From positions 963,778 to 976,036 of the forward strand of contig NZ_CP014226.1 of the NCBI RefSeq assembly GCF_001545155.1: a DNA stretch of 12,259 nt. Direction: 5' to 3'. The DNA comes from Halomonas chromatireducens. Lineage in GTDB: Bacteria; Pseudomonadota; Gammaproteobacteria; Pseudomonadales; Halomonadaceae. A program made the translations under genes and the position numbers. Shown here in pieces: positions 1 to 6,340 of the stretch; the stretch's first letter is position 1, and each line of letters starts with the position of its first letter. The notes below the pieces were generated by a model. The model was not told where the DNA came from. It searched no databases and saw only the letters and a program-made list of their open reading frames with translations.

Positions 1-225
1 GTGCCCGGCCCGGATCAGCGTCATGCCCTTCTCGCTGCGGGTGATCAGCAGGGCCTCGAGTTCGAGCTCCACGCACAGCGCCTCGCCCCGGGCAGCCAGC
101 TCGGCGTCGTCGCGGCAGTGACCGACCACACCTTCGAACTCGGCCAGGTTGGGCGTGATCACACTGGCCCCCCGGTACTTGCGGAAATCGCTGCCCTTGG
201 GATCGACCAGTACGCGCTTCCCCGC
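1..225 (-). pseudogene. hldE: Internal fragment of hldE (heptose kinase domain), cut at a junction
   Basis: Read on the minus strand, 75 codons match the middle of the ribokinase-like kinase domain of HldE (RfaE), which phosphorylates heptose 7-phosphate for ADP-heptose and LPS inner-core synthesis. Recognisable pieces are [29 protein letters not shown] and [11 protein letters not shown], all close to the E. coli protein from about residue 175 to 250. The roughly 170 residues that should precede this part would lie to the right, but the similarity stops near base 225 and the DNA there is a different gene on the other strand. The gene is therefore 5'-truncated at this point. It runs off the left edge, so the state of its downstream part is unknown. 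It could be a rearrangement remnant or a misjoined contig end. The identity of the fragment is clear; its status as a pseudogene is inferred. Confidence 0.75.
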
Positions 226-228
226 GCC

Positions 229-453
229 TTGATCTGGCAGACGCTGCTTACCTGGGTGGTGATTCCTCTGACCTTTCTGTTCACCGAGGCCGAACGAAAC
301 ATCAATTGGGTACAGGGTCCTTTCGGGATGCAACAGGATATCCTGCCTTTACCCGTCTATTTGGTGTTGTTGATGCTGGTTTGGCCACTGGTGCTGTATT
401 TGCCGGTGCATGGGCTGATGCGTTTTTTCCAGCAACGTGACCAGCGCCGTTGA
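229..453 (+). CDS. Small two-helix membrane protein, probably 5'-truncated
   Basis: This plus-strand frame reads about 74 residues with two strongly hydrophobic stretches, at about residues 3-19 ([15 protein letters not shown]) and 42-63 ([20 protein letters not shown]). An acidic, aromatic linker lies between them ([16 protein letters not shown]), and the end is basic ([10 protein letters not shown]), suggesting a hairpin in the inner membrane. I do not recognise a named family. The only plausible start in the coherent part is TTG at 229, which has no Shine-Dalgarno sequence. The bases just upstream belong to the antisense hldE fragment, so the true N-terminus may have been lost at that junction. 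The stop lies 8 bases from the convergent stop of the diguanylate cyclase gene. The protein-like composition and charge pattern make it more than a shadow frame, but function is unknown. Confidence 0.55.
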   Translation: MIWQTLLTWVVIPLTFLFTEAERNINWVQGPFGMQQDILPLPVYLVLLMLVWPLVLYLPVHGLMRFFQQRDQRR

Positions 454-461
454 GGTCCAGG

Positions 462-1376
462 TCAGCTCTCTACCCGATTGCGCCCCTGGTGCTTGGCCGC
501 ATACAGGCAGCGATCGGCGCGTTCAATGAGAACGTCGCGAGGCTCTCCTGGGCGGTATTCGGCCAGGCCAATGCTGACGGTGATCTGACCGGGCTCGATG
601 CCAAAGGGGTGTTCGCCGATGCGATGTCGCAGCCGCTCGGCAAGCGGGAGGCTACGGACAAGGGGGGTGGCCGGCAGGACCACGGCGAACTCCTCGCCGC
701 CGAGCCGAGCGATGGTGTCTTCTTCGCGCAGCAGCTTACGGCAAAGCCTGGCGAGCTCGATCAGCACCTGATCACCCTGGAGGTGCCCCCAGGTATCATT
801 GACGCGCTTGAAGTGGTCGAGATCGATGAGCATCAGAGACAGGGGTGAGCCATGCCGGTTGCATCTCGAGATCTCTTCGGCGAGTCGGACCATCAGCTTT
901 CGGCGGTTGGCCAGCCCGGTCAGATCGTCGGTATCCGACAGTCGGCGCAGGCGTGCTTCTTCCACCATCTGCTCAGTGATATCGATCATCAGGCCATACC
1001 AGAGTACGCCGCTCTGGGCATCCTCTGGCTGAGCGCGAAGTGCCACCCATCGGGTTCGGCCATGGGCCAGACGAATGCGAAACTTGGTTGCGATGGGAAC
1101 GCGCCATCGCGCCGAGCGTTCGATAGCAGCCATCAGCTTGGGATAGTCGTCGTCATAGAGACGGTCGAGCATGTGCCGTGCGTCCTGGCCCAGAGCATCA
1201 CGGTCGATACCGGGCAGGCTGGTACCGTTCCCGGCGAGGTAGGGGAAGTGCATGTGGCCATCTAGGCCACGATGAAACTGGAAGATGACGCCGGGCAGTC
1301 GTTCGGTAAAGTCACGAACGTTGCCAGGCAGCTCCAGCCCCAGCCCCCCACCCGACATGGCGTTCTCTTCGGTCAT
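462..1376 (-). CDS. PAS-GGDEF diguanylate cyclase
   Basis: This 304-residue soluble protein is predicted to make cyclic di-GMP from two GTP. Residues about 20-140 form a PAS-like sensor (PAS_3 type, with WVALRAQP and GLMIDITE near its end). The GGDEF domain follows, opening with DLTGLANRR at 151-159. The metal and substrate region LIDLDHFKRVND is at 184-194, and the active-site GGEEF is at 226-230. An allosteric product-inhibition site, RxxD (REED, 217-220), sits exactly five residues before GGEEF, so the enzyme should be catalytically active and feedback-inhibited. No signal peptide or membrane helix is seen, so it is likely cytoplasmic. The ATG at 1376 has an AGGA eight bases upstream; Met7 is a possible alternative start. 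The gene lies downstream of cfa on the same strand after 212 bases and is probably transcribed on its own. What the PAS domain senses is unknown. Confidence 0.93.
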   Translation of the reverse strand: MTEENAMSGGGLGLELPGNVRDFTERLPGVIFQFHRGLDGHMHFPYLAGNGTSLPGIDRDALGQDARHMLDRLYDDDYPKLMAAIERSARWRVPIATKFRIRLAHGRTRWVALRAQPEDAQSGVLWYGLMIDITEQMVEEARLRRLSDTDDLTGLANRRKLMVRLAEEISRCNRHGSPLSLMLIDLDHFKRVNDTWGHLQGDQVLIELARLCRKLLREEDTIARLGGEEFAVVLPATPLVRSLPLAERLRHRIGEHPFGIEPGQITVSIGLAEYRPGEPRDVLIERADRCLYAAKHQGRNRVES

Positions 1377-1452
1377 GCGGGCGTCCTGTAGTCCCTGCTG
1401 CGTGCAGGTCTGTCATTATTTTGTGTGGGCTCAATACACAAGGAAAACCGAG

Positions 1453-1466
1453 GCGCTCGAAAGCGC
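1453..1466 (-). terminator. Possible weak terminator hairpin between cfa and the cyclase gene
   Basis: On the minus strand GCGCT-TTCG-AGCGC forms a 5-bp stem with a UUCG loop. About five bases later comes a run of four T (minus strand, 1447-1444). It lies about 120 bases beyond the cfa stop and 77 bases before the cyclase ATG. The stem is short and the T run weak and offset, so it may be a leader hairpin rather than a terminator. The rest of 1377-1588 shows no gene. Confidence 0.3.
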
Positions 1467-1499
1467 TGGTTTCAAAGGCTGAGCCGTTTTTGAACGCCT

Positions 1500-1505
1500 A
1501 ATATA
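1500..1505 (-). promoter_or_regulatory. Candidate -10 box for the diguanylate cyclase gene
   Basis: The minus strand reads TATATT here, five of six matches to the sigma-70 -10 consensus, about 120 bases before the cyclase start. No good -35 hexamer stands 16-18 bases upstream, so this is a weak call. The same AT-rich spot could serve either strand. Confidence 0.25.
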
Positions 1506-1588
1506 CGTTGTAACGATGAGTAAATCATCTGGCTGTTGCTGTAGGAAATTGACGACAGGGGTTGTAAGAGGGCCATTCGCCGTCTGCC

Positions 1589-2740
1589 TCACCGCGGGGC
1601 GTCATAACGACAGGTACGGTCGCGTGAGAATACGATCTGCCATAGCTGCAGGTCCCTGGCACGGAAGGCGCCTGCGCATACAGAGAGATAGTAACGGAAC
1701 ATTCGGTGTGTGCGCTCGCTGTAGCGCTTGGCAAGCTCTGGCCAGTAATGCTCGAGGTTCTTCAGCCAGGCCATCAGGGTCGAGTCATAGTCTGGCCCGA
1801 AGTTTTGCCAATCCTCCATCAGCAAGAGTTCTTCGCTGGCATCTGCCACCTGGCAGGCAGAGGGCAGGACGCCATTGGGAAAGATATAGCGATCGATCCA
1901 GGGGTCGACGGTGATATGCGAGCTGTTCGAGCCGATGGTATGGAGCAGGAAGAGTCCTTCATCCGCCAGCACCCTCCCGACGGTCTCGAAATAGGCACGA
2001 TAGTTACGATGCCCCACGTGCTCGAACATGCCGATTGAAACGATGCGGTCGTACCTGCCCTGGAGATCGCGATAATCCGCGAGATGAACCTCCACGGGCA
2101 GGCCTGCGCAGCGTAGCTGGGCCAGGTCGGCTTGTTCCCGGGATATGGTGATCCCGGTGACGGAAACGCCATAGTTCATGGCTGCATGCCTGGCGAAGCT
2201 CCCCCATCCGCAGCCGATATCAAGCACCCGCATGCCGGGCTGCAGTTCGAGCTTGTGACAGGCCAGCTCCAGCTTGGCCAACTGCGCTTCGTGCAGGGAA
2301 TCGGCTTCCTTCCAGTAGCCGCAGGAGTAACACATGGTGGGATCGAGCATGCGCTCGAAGAGATCATTGCCCAGATCATAGTGGGCTTCTCCGACCATAT
2401 AGGCGCGTGCCTTGCTCTGAAGGTTCAGCAGGCCAGCCTGAAGGCGATACATCAGCCGGTCGGAGGGGGGGCGGGCACGTTCCCCGAGGCCATGAAGCAA
2501 CAGGCGCTGGGCCAGCTCGTCGAGGCGTTCACACTCCCACCAGCCATCCATGTAGGACTCGCCAAGACCCAGTGAGCCTTGGCGGAGTATTCGGGAGCAA
2601 AAGTCAGGGTGGTATATCCTTGGGTCCCAGGGAGCATCGCCATTCAATGTGATGCCGGAGTCTTCCAGCAGTGATTCGAGCACTCGCCGGGCCCGGCTAT
2701 GGGGCAGGGTGATGGGGCCGATTCGAGGGTCGCTGGTCAT
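1589..2740 (-). CDS. cfa: Cyclopropane-fatty-acyl-phospholipid synthase
   Basis: Cfa transfers a methylene group from S-adenosylmethionine to cis double bonds of membrane phospholipid acyl chains, usually in stationary phase or under acid, salt or solvent stress. From the ATG at 2740 the product has 383 residues, against 382 in E. coli. The SAM-binding loop [11 protein letters not shown] is at 172-182. The active-site residues known from E. coli Cfa are all present, shifted by one: Cys140 (YSCGYW), Glu240 (GMFEHVG), His267 and Ile269 (LLHTIGS) and Tyr318 ([11 protein letters not shown]). The C-terminal [19 protein letters not shown] is family-typical. The frame is open to an upstream ATG at 2812, but the 2740 start has a perfect GGAGG five bases upstream and gives the normal family length. 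It is divergent from pyrF across 153 bases. It is a peripheral cytoplasmic-side membrane enzyme. Confidence 0.97.
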   Translation of the reverse strand: MTSDPRIGPITLPHSRARRVLESLLEDSGITLNGDAPWDPRIYHPDFCSRILRQGSLGLGESYMDGWWECERLDELAQRLLLHGLGERARPPSDRLMYRLQAGLLNLQSKARAYMVGEAHYDLGNDLFERMLDPTMCYSCGYWKEADSLHEAQLAKLELACHKLELQPGMRVLDIGCGWGSFARHAAMNYGVSVTGITISREQADLAQLRCAGLPVEVHLADYRDLQGRYDRIVSIGMFEHVGHRNYRAYFETVGRVLADEGLFLLHTIGSNSSHITVDPWIDRYIFPNGVLPSACQVADASEELLLMEDWQNFGPDYDSTLMAWLKNLEHYWPELAKRYSERTHRMFRYYLSVCAGAFRARDLQLWQIVFSRDRTCRYDAPR

Positions 2741-2745
2741 ATTAT

Positions 2746-2750
2746 CCTCC
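2746..2750 (-). promoter_or_regulatory. Ribosome binding site deciding the cfa start
   Basis: GGAGG on the minus strand, five bases before the ATG at 2740. It fixes the cfa start, since the in-frame ATG at 2812 has no comparable site. An inverted repeat, GGCCT/AGGCC (2753-2757 and 2772-2776), lies immediately upstream in the leader and could fold next to the site. Confidence 0.8.
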
Positions 2751-2807
2751 CGGGCCTTCAGGCAAGACCGCAGGCCTTTATCCTGTCTCTTTTCCTCCTT
2801 GGACTTG

Positions 2808-2814
2808 AGCATAG
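2808..2814 (-). promoter_or_regulatory. Candidate sigma-S-like -10 element of cfa
   Basis: The minus strand reads CTATGCT, six of seven matches to the CTATACT extended -10 favoured by RpoS. It would give a leader of about 60 bases to the ATG at 2740. E. coli cfa is known to have an RpoS-dependent promoter, which makes this attractive. No -35 is evident, which RpoS tolerates. The call rests on one short motif. Confidence 0.3.
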
Positions 2815-2846
2815 TCCAGGCGTTGGGGAACGGTTAGTCATAGGGC

Positions 2847-2855
2847 TGATATACT
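2847..2855 (+). promoter_or_regulatory. Extended -10 promoter of pyrF
   Basis: TGATATACT contains the TGn extension directly before TATACT (2850-2855), a near-consensus -10. No good -35 is present, as is common for extended -10 promoters. Transcription would start near 2862, leaving a leader of about 32 bases before the GTG at 2894. This placement excludes the earlier in-frame starts of the pyrF reading frame. Confidence 0.55.
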
Positions 2856-2893
2856 CCCTGCATTCAACCAAGACGCCGACTGGAGCCCCTATT

Positions 2894-3592
2894 GTGTCTA
2901 GTGACTCGCCGCTGATCATCGCCCTGGATCAACCCTCGCTTGATGCAGCCTTGTGCCTGGCCGACCGACTCGATCCAACACGTTGTCGGGTCAAGGTGGG
3001 CAAGGAGTTGTTTACCCGTAGTGGCCCGGATGTGGTCGAGGCGCTGCATGGACGAGGCTTTCAGGTCTTTCTGGATCTCAAGTTCCACGACATTCCCAAT
3101 ACCGTGGCTGGCGCCGTGCAGGCGGCTGCCGAGCAGGGAGTCTGGATGGTCAATGTCCATGCCGGGGGCGGGCGACGTATGATGGAGGCCGCCCGAGAGC
3201 GGCTCGAGCGCCATGGTTTGACCACACATCTGATTGCGGTGACGGTCTTGACCAGCATGGAAACAACGGACCTTCAGGAGGTAGGCGTCACTCAGGCGCC
3301 TGGCGAACAGGTCGAGAGGCTGGCGCGGCTGGCCATGGATAGCGGGATGGACGGGGTCGTCTGCTCGGCTCAGGAGTCGGCTCGTCTGCGCGAATTGTGT
3401 GGAGACCGCTTTCTCAAGGTGACTCCCGGTATTCGCCCGAGCTTCGCTGCAGCGGATGATCAGCGGCGAATCATGACACCACGCGAGGCCATGGCCGCAG
3501 GCAGTACGCATCTTGTCATTGGTCGGCCAGTAACCCGGGCCAAGGATCCCATGGCGGCCCTGGAGGCCATTGAGCAAGAGCTGGTTGCCTGA
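2894..3592 (+). CDS. pyrF: Orotidine 5'-phosphate decarboxylase
   Basis: PyrF decarboxylates OMP to UMP, the last step of de novo pyrimidine synthesis, as a soluble dimeric TIM barrel. From the GTG at 2894 it has 232 residues, the usual length for the bacterial type-1 enzyme. The signature [10 protein letters not shown] holds the catalytic Asp61-Lys63-Asp66 charge network, with Lys34 in RVKVGKELF nearby. The phosphate-binding end of the barrel appears as VTPGIRP and HLVIGRPVT. The frame is open upstream to 2699, but the first part overlaps cfa antisense and has no family similarity. GTG 2894 has a GGAG eight bases upstream (2882-2885) and follows the candidate promoter. In E. coli pyrF follows lapB in the same direction; here it is convergent with lapB, 18 bases apart. 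Confidence 0.96.
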   Translation: MSSDSPLIIALDQPSLDAALCLADRLDPTRCRVKVGKELFTRSGPDVVEALHGRGFQVFLDLKFHDIPNTVAGAVQAAAEQGVWMVNVHAGGGRRMMEAARERLERHGLTTHLIAVTVLTSMETTDLQEVGVTQAPGEQVERLARLAMDSGMDGVVCSAQESARLRELCGDRFLKVTPGIRPSFAAADDQRRIMTPREAMAAGSTHLVIGRPVTRAKDPMAALEAIEQELVA

Positions 3593-3610
3593 TCCCTGCA
3601 GGGTGGCGAG

Positions 3611-4798
3611 TTACTCTCCCTCGATGCCTGTAATGGGGCGAGTAGTGCCCCAACTGCGACAGCGGGGACATTGCCAATGTAGTGGCTCGCCGTCGAAACC
3701 ACAGCGTCCACAGCGGTGTCGCGGTCGTGCCTGGAGCAGGGTGTGGGTGTGTTGCTTGAGCAGCTGGATACGGCTATCGGGCGTATCCCGCTCCTGTTGC
3801 TGGTGCTGGTAGAGATCGAGCAGGTAGTCGAGCGCTCCCAGGCTTGGCGAGTGATTGAGCAGTTCGCTGACCAGATCGATGGCGGCCTGGTTGCCGAGTC
3901 GCCTTCGCTGCGTCTCGGCAAGCATGATGATCAGACTGGTAAAGTGGGCGCGGTCCAGCAGGCCTTCCAGGCGGGTGACAAGCCCATCCTCATCACCCAG
4001 CAGTTGATAGGCGTGGCGCAAGGGTTCCAGCACCGTGGGAATGAAGTCCAGGTCCTGGTCGGGTATGCGCATCAACAGGCGAATGGCATCCCGGTAGTGG
4101 CCGGTGTCCTGCGCCATGGCTGCCAGCAGCAGGTTGGCGCGAACGCACTTCGCATCGACGGAGAGGGCCAGTCGCAAATGCTTTCTGGCCAGTCCCGGGC
4201 TGGCGGAGCGGCGCTCCTGTTCAGCCAGTTCGCAAAGCCAGTGGGCAGCGGCACGGCGGAGGTCGTCATGCTGGCGGGTCAGTGTTGGGTGGGCCACGTC
4301 GAAGGCGGCCTGCCACTCGCCTTCGCGATCGAAAAGGTCGGCCAGCAGGCGCTTGGCGGCGTGGCGAACATCGTCGTGGCTGGATTCTCGAATCAGCTGC
4401 TGAAGCAATCGCTCGGCTCGGTCGAGGAGGCCGAGGTTGAAAAAGTCACGCGAGAGCTCGAGCTGGACCTGATCGCTCTGTGCGGACGTGAGTGTCGGCC
4501 TGGCCAGCAGGTTCTGGTGAATCTTGACGGCGCGATCGGCTTCACCCCGGGTGCGGAAGAGGTTGCCCAGGGTGATATGGGTATCGATCGTTTCGCTGTT
4601 GACTTCGAGTGCGCCGACAAAAGTCTCGATGGCGCGATCCGGCTCCTCGTTGAGCAGATAGTTCAGGCCAACGAAGTAATCCCGAGACAGTGACGCCGGC
4701 GTGTCATCGTCGCGGTAGCCGCGCCTTTCACGCCGGCCAAGCCACCAGCCTATGGCAACGGCTGCCACCAACAGGGCCAGCAGCAGGACATCGGGCAT
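3611..4798 (-). CDS. lapB: LPS assembly protein LapB (YciM): TPR protein with rubredoxin-like metal-binding tail
   Basis: LapB is an inner-membrane adaptor that presents LpxC to the FtsH protease, so matching LPS synthesis to phospholipid supply. The 395-residue product (389 in E. coli) has an N-terminal membrane anchor at about residues 4-20. A basic stretch and the family-typical SRDYFVGLNYLLNEEPDRAI (39-58) follow. TPR-type helical repeats run to about 355. At the C-terminus, two CxxC pairs (Cys363/366 and Cys377/380) form the rubredoxin-like domain that packs on the TPRs. The ATG at 4798 follows the TAA of lapA with no intervening base, so translation is probably coupled. The family's essential features are all present; nothing suggests divergence in function. 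Confidence 0.96.
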   Translation of the reverse strand: MPDVLLLALLVAAVAIGWWLGRRERRGYRDDDTPASLSRDYFVGLNYLLNEEPDRAIETFVGALEVNSETIDTHITLGNLFRTRGEADRAVKIHQNLLARPTLTSAQSDQVQLELSRDFFNLGLLDRAERLLQQLIRESSHDDVRHAAKRLLADLFDREGEWQAAFDVAHPTLTRQHDDLRRAAAHWLCELAEQERRSASPGLARKHLRLALSVDAKCVRANLLLAAMAQDTGHYRDAIRLLMRIPDQDLDFIPTVLEPLRHAYQLLGDEDGLVTRLEGLLDRAHFTSLIIMLAETQRRRLGNQAAIDLVSELLNHSPSLGALDYLLDLYQHQQQERDTPDSRIQLLKQHTHTLLQARPRHRCGRCGFDGEPLHWQCPRCRSWGTTRPITGIEGE

Positions 4799-5104
4799 TT
4801 AGGGCAGTTCCTTGAGCTCCTGCACACGCAGCCGGTCGAGCTCCTTGCGCTGTTGCCGATTTTGTCGCTGGGCACGGGATAGCGCCGTACGCAGTCTCAG
4901 CCATACGCCGGTCATGGCCAGCATGCCTAGTATTACGCCACAGACCAGGGCAGCCAGCAGCCAGACCGATAGCGACACGGCCGGCAGTTCCATCCAGATA
5001 AGATTGAGCGGCACGGTCTGTTGGTTGTTCACGGCGAACAGAATGCCAACCAGTAGCACCGCCAGCAGAATGAGGGCCAGGATAAGGCCTTTTAGCCAAC
5101 GCAT
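4799..5104 (-). CDS. lapA: LPS assembly protein LapA (YciS, DUF1049)
   Basis: This 101-residue inner-membrane protein has two helices at about residues 4-25 and 44-68, with the short NNQQTVPLNLIW segment typical of DUF1049 between them. A basic, probably coiled-coil cytoplasmic tail follows (73-97, rich in R, Q and K). LapA is the partner of LapB in the LPS-control complex with FtsH and, in E. coli, YejM. The ATG at 5104 has an AAGGG about nine bases upstream. It lies 26 bases after ihfB and abuts lapB, so the three form one operon, the same ihfB-lapA-lapB order seen in many gammaproteobacteria. Confidence 0.92.
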   Translation of the reverse strand: MRWLKGLILALILLAVLLVGILFAVNNQQTVPLNLIWMELPAVSLSVWLLAALVCGVILGMLAMTGVWLRLRTALSRAQRQNRQQRKELDRLRVQELKELP

Positions 5105-5130
5105 GTGGGTATCCCTTGTGATGAATTCGG

Positions 5131-5427
5131 TTAGTAGCCGAGGGCGCGGCTGGCATTGACCTGCTCGCGAAGCTCCTTGCCCGGTTTAAAGTGTGGCACG
5201 AACTTGCCCTCGAGCGCGACTGGCTCGCCAGTCTTGGGGTTGCGGCCGACTCGTGGCTCGCGATAGTGCAGCGAAAAGCTGCCGAACCCACGAATTTCCA
5301 CGCGCCCGCCCTCTGCCAGGGTGTCGGTGATGTCATCGAGGATCAGGCGAACCGCAGATTCGACTTCCTTGATCGAAAGCTCCGGTTGATGCATTGCAAT
5401 CTGCTCGATCAATTCGGATTTGGTCAT
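5131..5427 (-). CDS. ihfB: Integration host factor subunit beta
   Basis: IHF-beta pairs with IHF-alpha to bind and sharply bend DNA in transcription, replication and recombination. The 98-residue product is nearly collinear with the E. coli protein (94 residues). It opens with MTKSELIE, has the [14 protein letters not shown] core with Glu44 and Arg46 that contact the conserved TTR of the target, and has the beta-arm GRNPKTG with the intercalating proline at 64. The [15 protein letters not shown] end is characteristic and separates it from HU. The ATG has a GGAG about eight bases upstream. In many relatives ihfB follows rpsA; here the upstream neighbour is the divergent sdhE and no rpsA is present. 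Confidence 0.97.
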   Translation of the reverse strand: MTKSELIEQIAMHQPELSIKEVESAVRLILDDITDTLAEGGRVEIRGFGSFSLHYREPRVGRNPKTGEPVALEGKFVPHFKPGKELREQVNASRALGY

Positions 5428-5489
5428 CGGTGATCTCCAAGCAGTTCCCGGATCCGGTTGGACCTGGGTGGCTTTATTCTTCTTTGATC

Positions 5490-5518
5490 AGCATACTGTG
5501 CAAACCGAGATAAAACAA
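5490..5518 (-). promoter_or_regulatory. Candidate sigma-70 promoter of the ihfB-lapAB operon
   Basis: On the minus strand TTGTTT (5518-5513) and TATGCT (5495-5490) are separated by 17 bases. They match three of six and four of six consensus positions. The start of transcription would fall near 5482, about 55 bases before ihfB. The motif is moderate, and no other candidate in the intergenic region is clearly better. Confidence 0.4.
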
Positions 5519-5565
5519 CGCACTACGACCATGGTCAAGGAGTGTGTCGAAACCGTCTCGCTAGG

Positions 5566-5594
5566 CTGTCCCGTTTTGATGGCTCCGGTATACT
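5566..5594 (+). promoter_or_regulatory. Candidate promoter of sdhE-ygfX
   Basis: TATACT at 5589-5594 is a near-consensus -10, with a poor -35 (CTGTCC, 5566-5571) at 17 bases. A start near 5601 would give a leader of about 28 bases before the TTG start of sdhE and would exclude the earlier in-frame GTG at 5542. Confidence 0.45.
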
Positions 5595-5628
5595 GACAAT
5601 CCACTTACCTGCACAGTCGAGGCCGACG

Positions 5629-5946
5629 TTGAGCGACACGACGAATCCGGATGACCAAGTGACAACCCCTGAAGCGGCGGCCCTGCGCAAGCAGCTCTAC
5701 TGGCACTCCCGTCGCGGCATGTGGGAGCTGGACCTGCTGTTGATTCCCTTTCTCGAGCACTGTTTCGATCACCTGGACGCAGAGGACCAGAAGGCCTACC
5801 GGCTGCTGATCGAAGGCGAGGATCAGGATCTGTTCGCCTGGCTGATGCGGCGCGAGCAGCCGGAAGATCCCGCCTTTCATCGAATTGTGCGGCTGATTCA
5901 GGAACATGCCGAGAACGCCGATAACGATCCGCGTCGTCCCGTCTAG
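5629..5946 (+). CDS. sdhE: FAD assembly factor SdhE (YgfY/CptB)
   Basis: SdhE is a small cytoplasmic protein that promotes covalent attachment of FAD to the flavoprotein subunits of succinate dehydrogenase and fumarate reductase. The 105-residue product has the defining RRGMWELD (28-35), with the RGxxE residues Arg29, Gly30 and Glu33 required for flavinylation in E. coli. The later GEDQDLFAWLMRREQPEDP (63-81) is typical of the family's compact helical bundle. It is longer than the E. coli protein (88) through extra residues at both ends. I chose TTG at 5629 because GAGG stands six bases upstream and a -10 box lies in front of it. GTG at 5659 is an alternative, and the GTG at 5542 lacks a correctly spaced site. 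Its 3' end overlaps ygfX by 41 bases. Confidence 0.93.
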   Translation: MSDTTNPDDQVTTPEAAALRKQLYWHSRRGMWELDLLLIPFLEHCFDHLDAEDQKAYRLLIEGEDQDLFAWLMRREQPEDPAFHRIVRLIQEHAENADNDPRRPV

Positions 5947-6304
5947 GCTAGCGCGGTGGGTTCATGCGCTATTGGCACTGATGCTGATGGCTATGCTGGT
6001 GGGTTTTGGTAATGCCTGGCTGGCGGGGCTGGGCCTTGCCTGGATGTTGCTGGTGGCATGGCGGCTTGAGCATGGTCGTGTCTGCGGTCGGCTGAATATC
6101 GTGCCTGAGGGAAAAAGCGGCTGTCGTTGGAACTGGTGGCCCGAGGCGGGCGTCGAGCGTCATGATGTCGCACTGCGCTGCCGCTATCTAGGTCCCTGGC
6201 TGATAGCGCTCGAAATCGATGGGCGCAGTCTCTGGTTATGGCCGGACAGCAGTTCCCCGGAAGCGCTTCGCCAACTGCGCCGCTGGCTGGTTCTCTCTGC
6301 TTGA
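5906..6304 (+). CDS. ygfX: Membrane protein YgfX (CptA), partner of SdhE
   Basis: The 132-residue product has the YgfX layout. A short N-terminal strand region (ITIRVVPSR) is followed by two close membrane helices (about 19-36 and 39-53). A cytoplasmic beta-rich part follows, rich in tryptophan and arginine (RWNWWPE, RSLWLWPDS), and ends in EALRQLRRWLVL. E. coli CptA/YgfX was reported as an inhibitor of FtsZ and MreB assembly with SdhE (CptB) as antitoxin. That toxin role is debated, and a role with SdhE in flavoprotein maturation is equally possible. The ATG at 5906 overlaps the sdhE end in another frame, giving translational coupling; it is the only start that keeps the conserved N-terminus. 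The sequence is weakly conserved, so the assignment rests on layout and the sdhE linkage. Confidence 0.82.
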   Translation: MPRTPITIRVVPSRLARWVHALLALMLMAMLVGFGNAWLAGLGLAWMLLVAWRLEHGRVCGRLNIVPEGKSGCRWNWWPEAGVERHDVALRCRYLGPWLIALEIDGRSLWLWPDSSSPEALRQLRRWLVLSA

Positions 6305-6340
6305 CCGCTTCCAGTACTGCTTGCTTCTTAGCGGTCTTTT
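6303..6340 (+). terminator. Possible terminator at the ygfX/nadB convergence
   Basis: GACCGCT (6303-6309) pairs with AGCGGTC (6330-6336), followed by four T (6337-6340). The 20-base loop is long and the T run short, so it would be a weak rho-independent terminator for ygfX. It extends into the last codons of the convergent nadB. Confidence 0.35.

Noticed and set aside
2741..2812. An N-terminal extension of cfa from ATG 2812
   Set aside because: It adds 24 charged residues absent from the family, has no ribosome binding site, and would ignore the GGAGG in front of ATG 2740.
3594..3603. The CCCTGCAGGG palindrome between pyrF and lapB as a terminator
   Set aside because: It has no loop and no T run on either strand.
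3716..4693. A 325-codon open frame on the plus strand opposite lapB
   Set aside because: lapB on the other strand has all family features, while this frame has no recognisable domain and no start signals.
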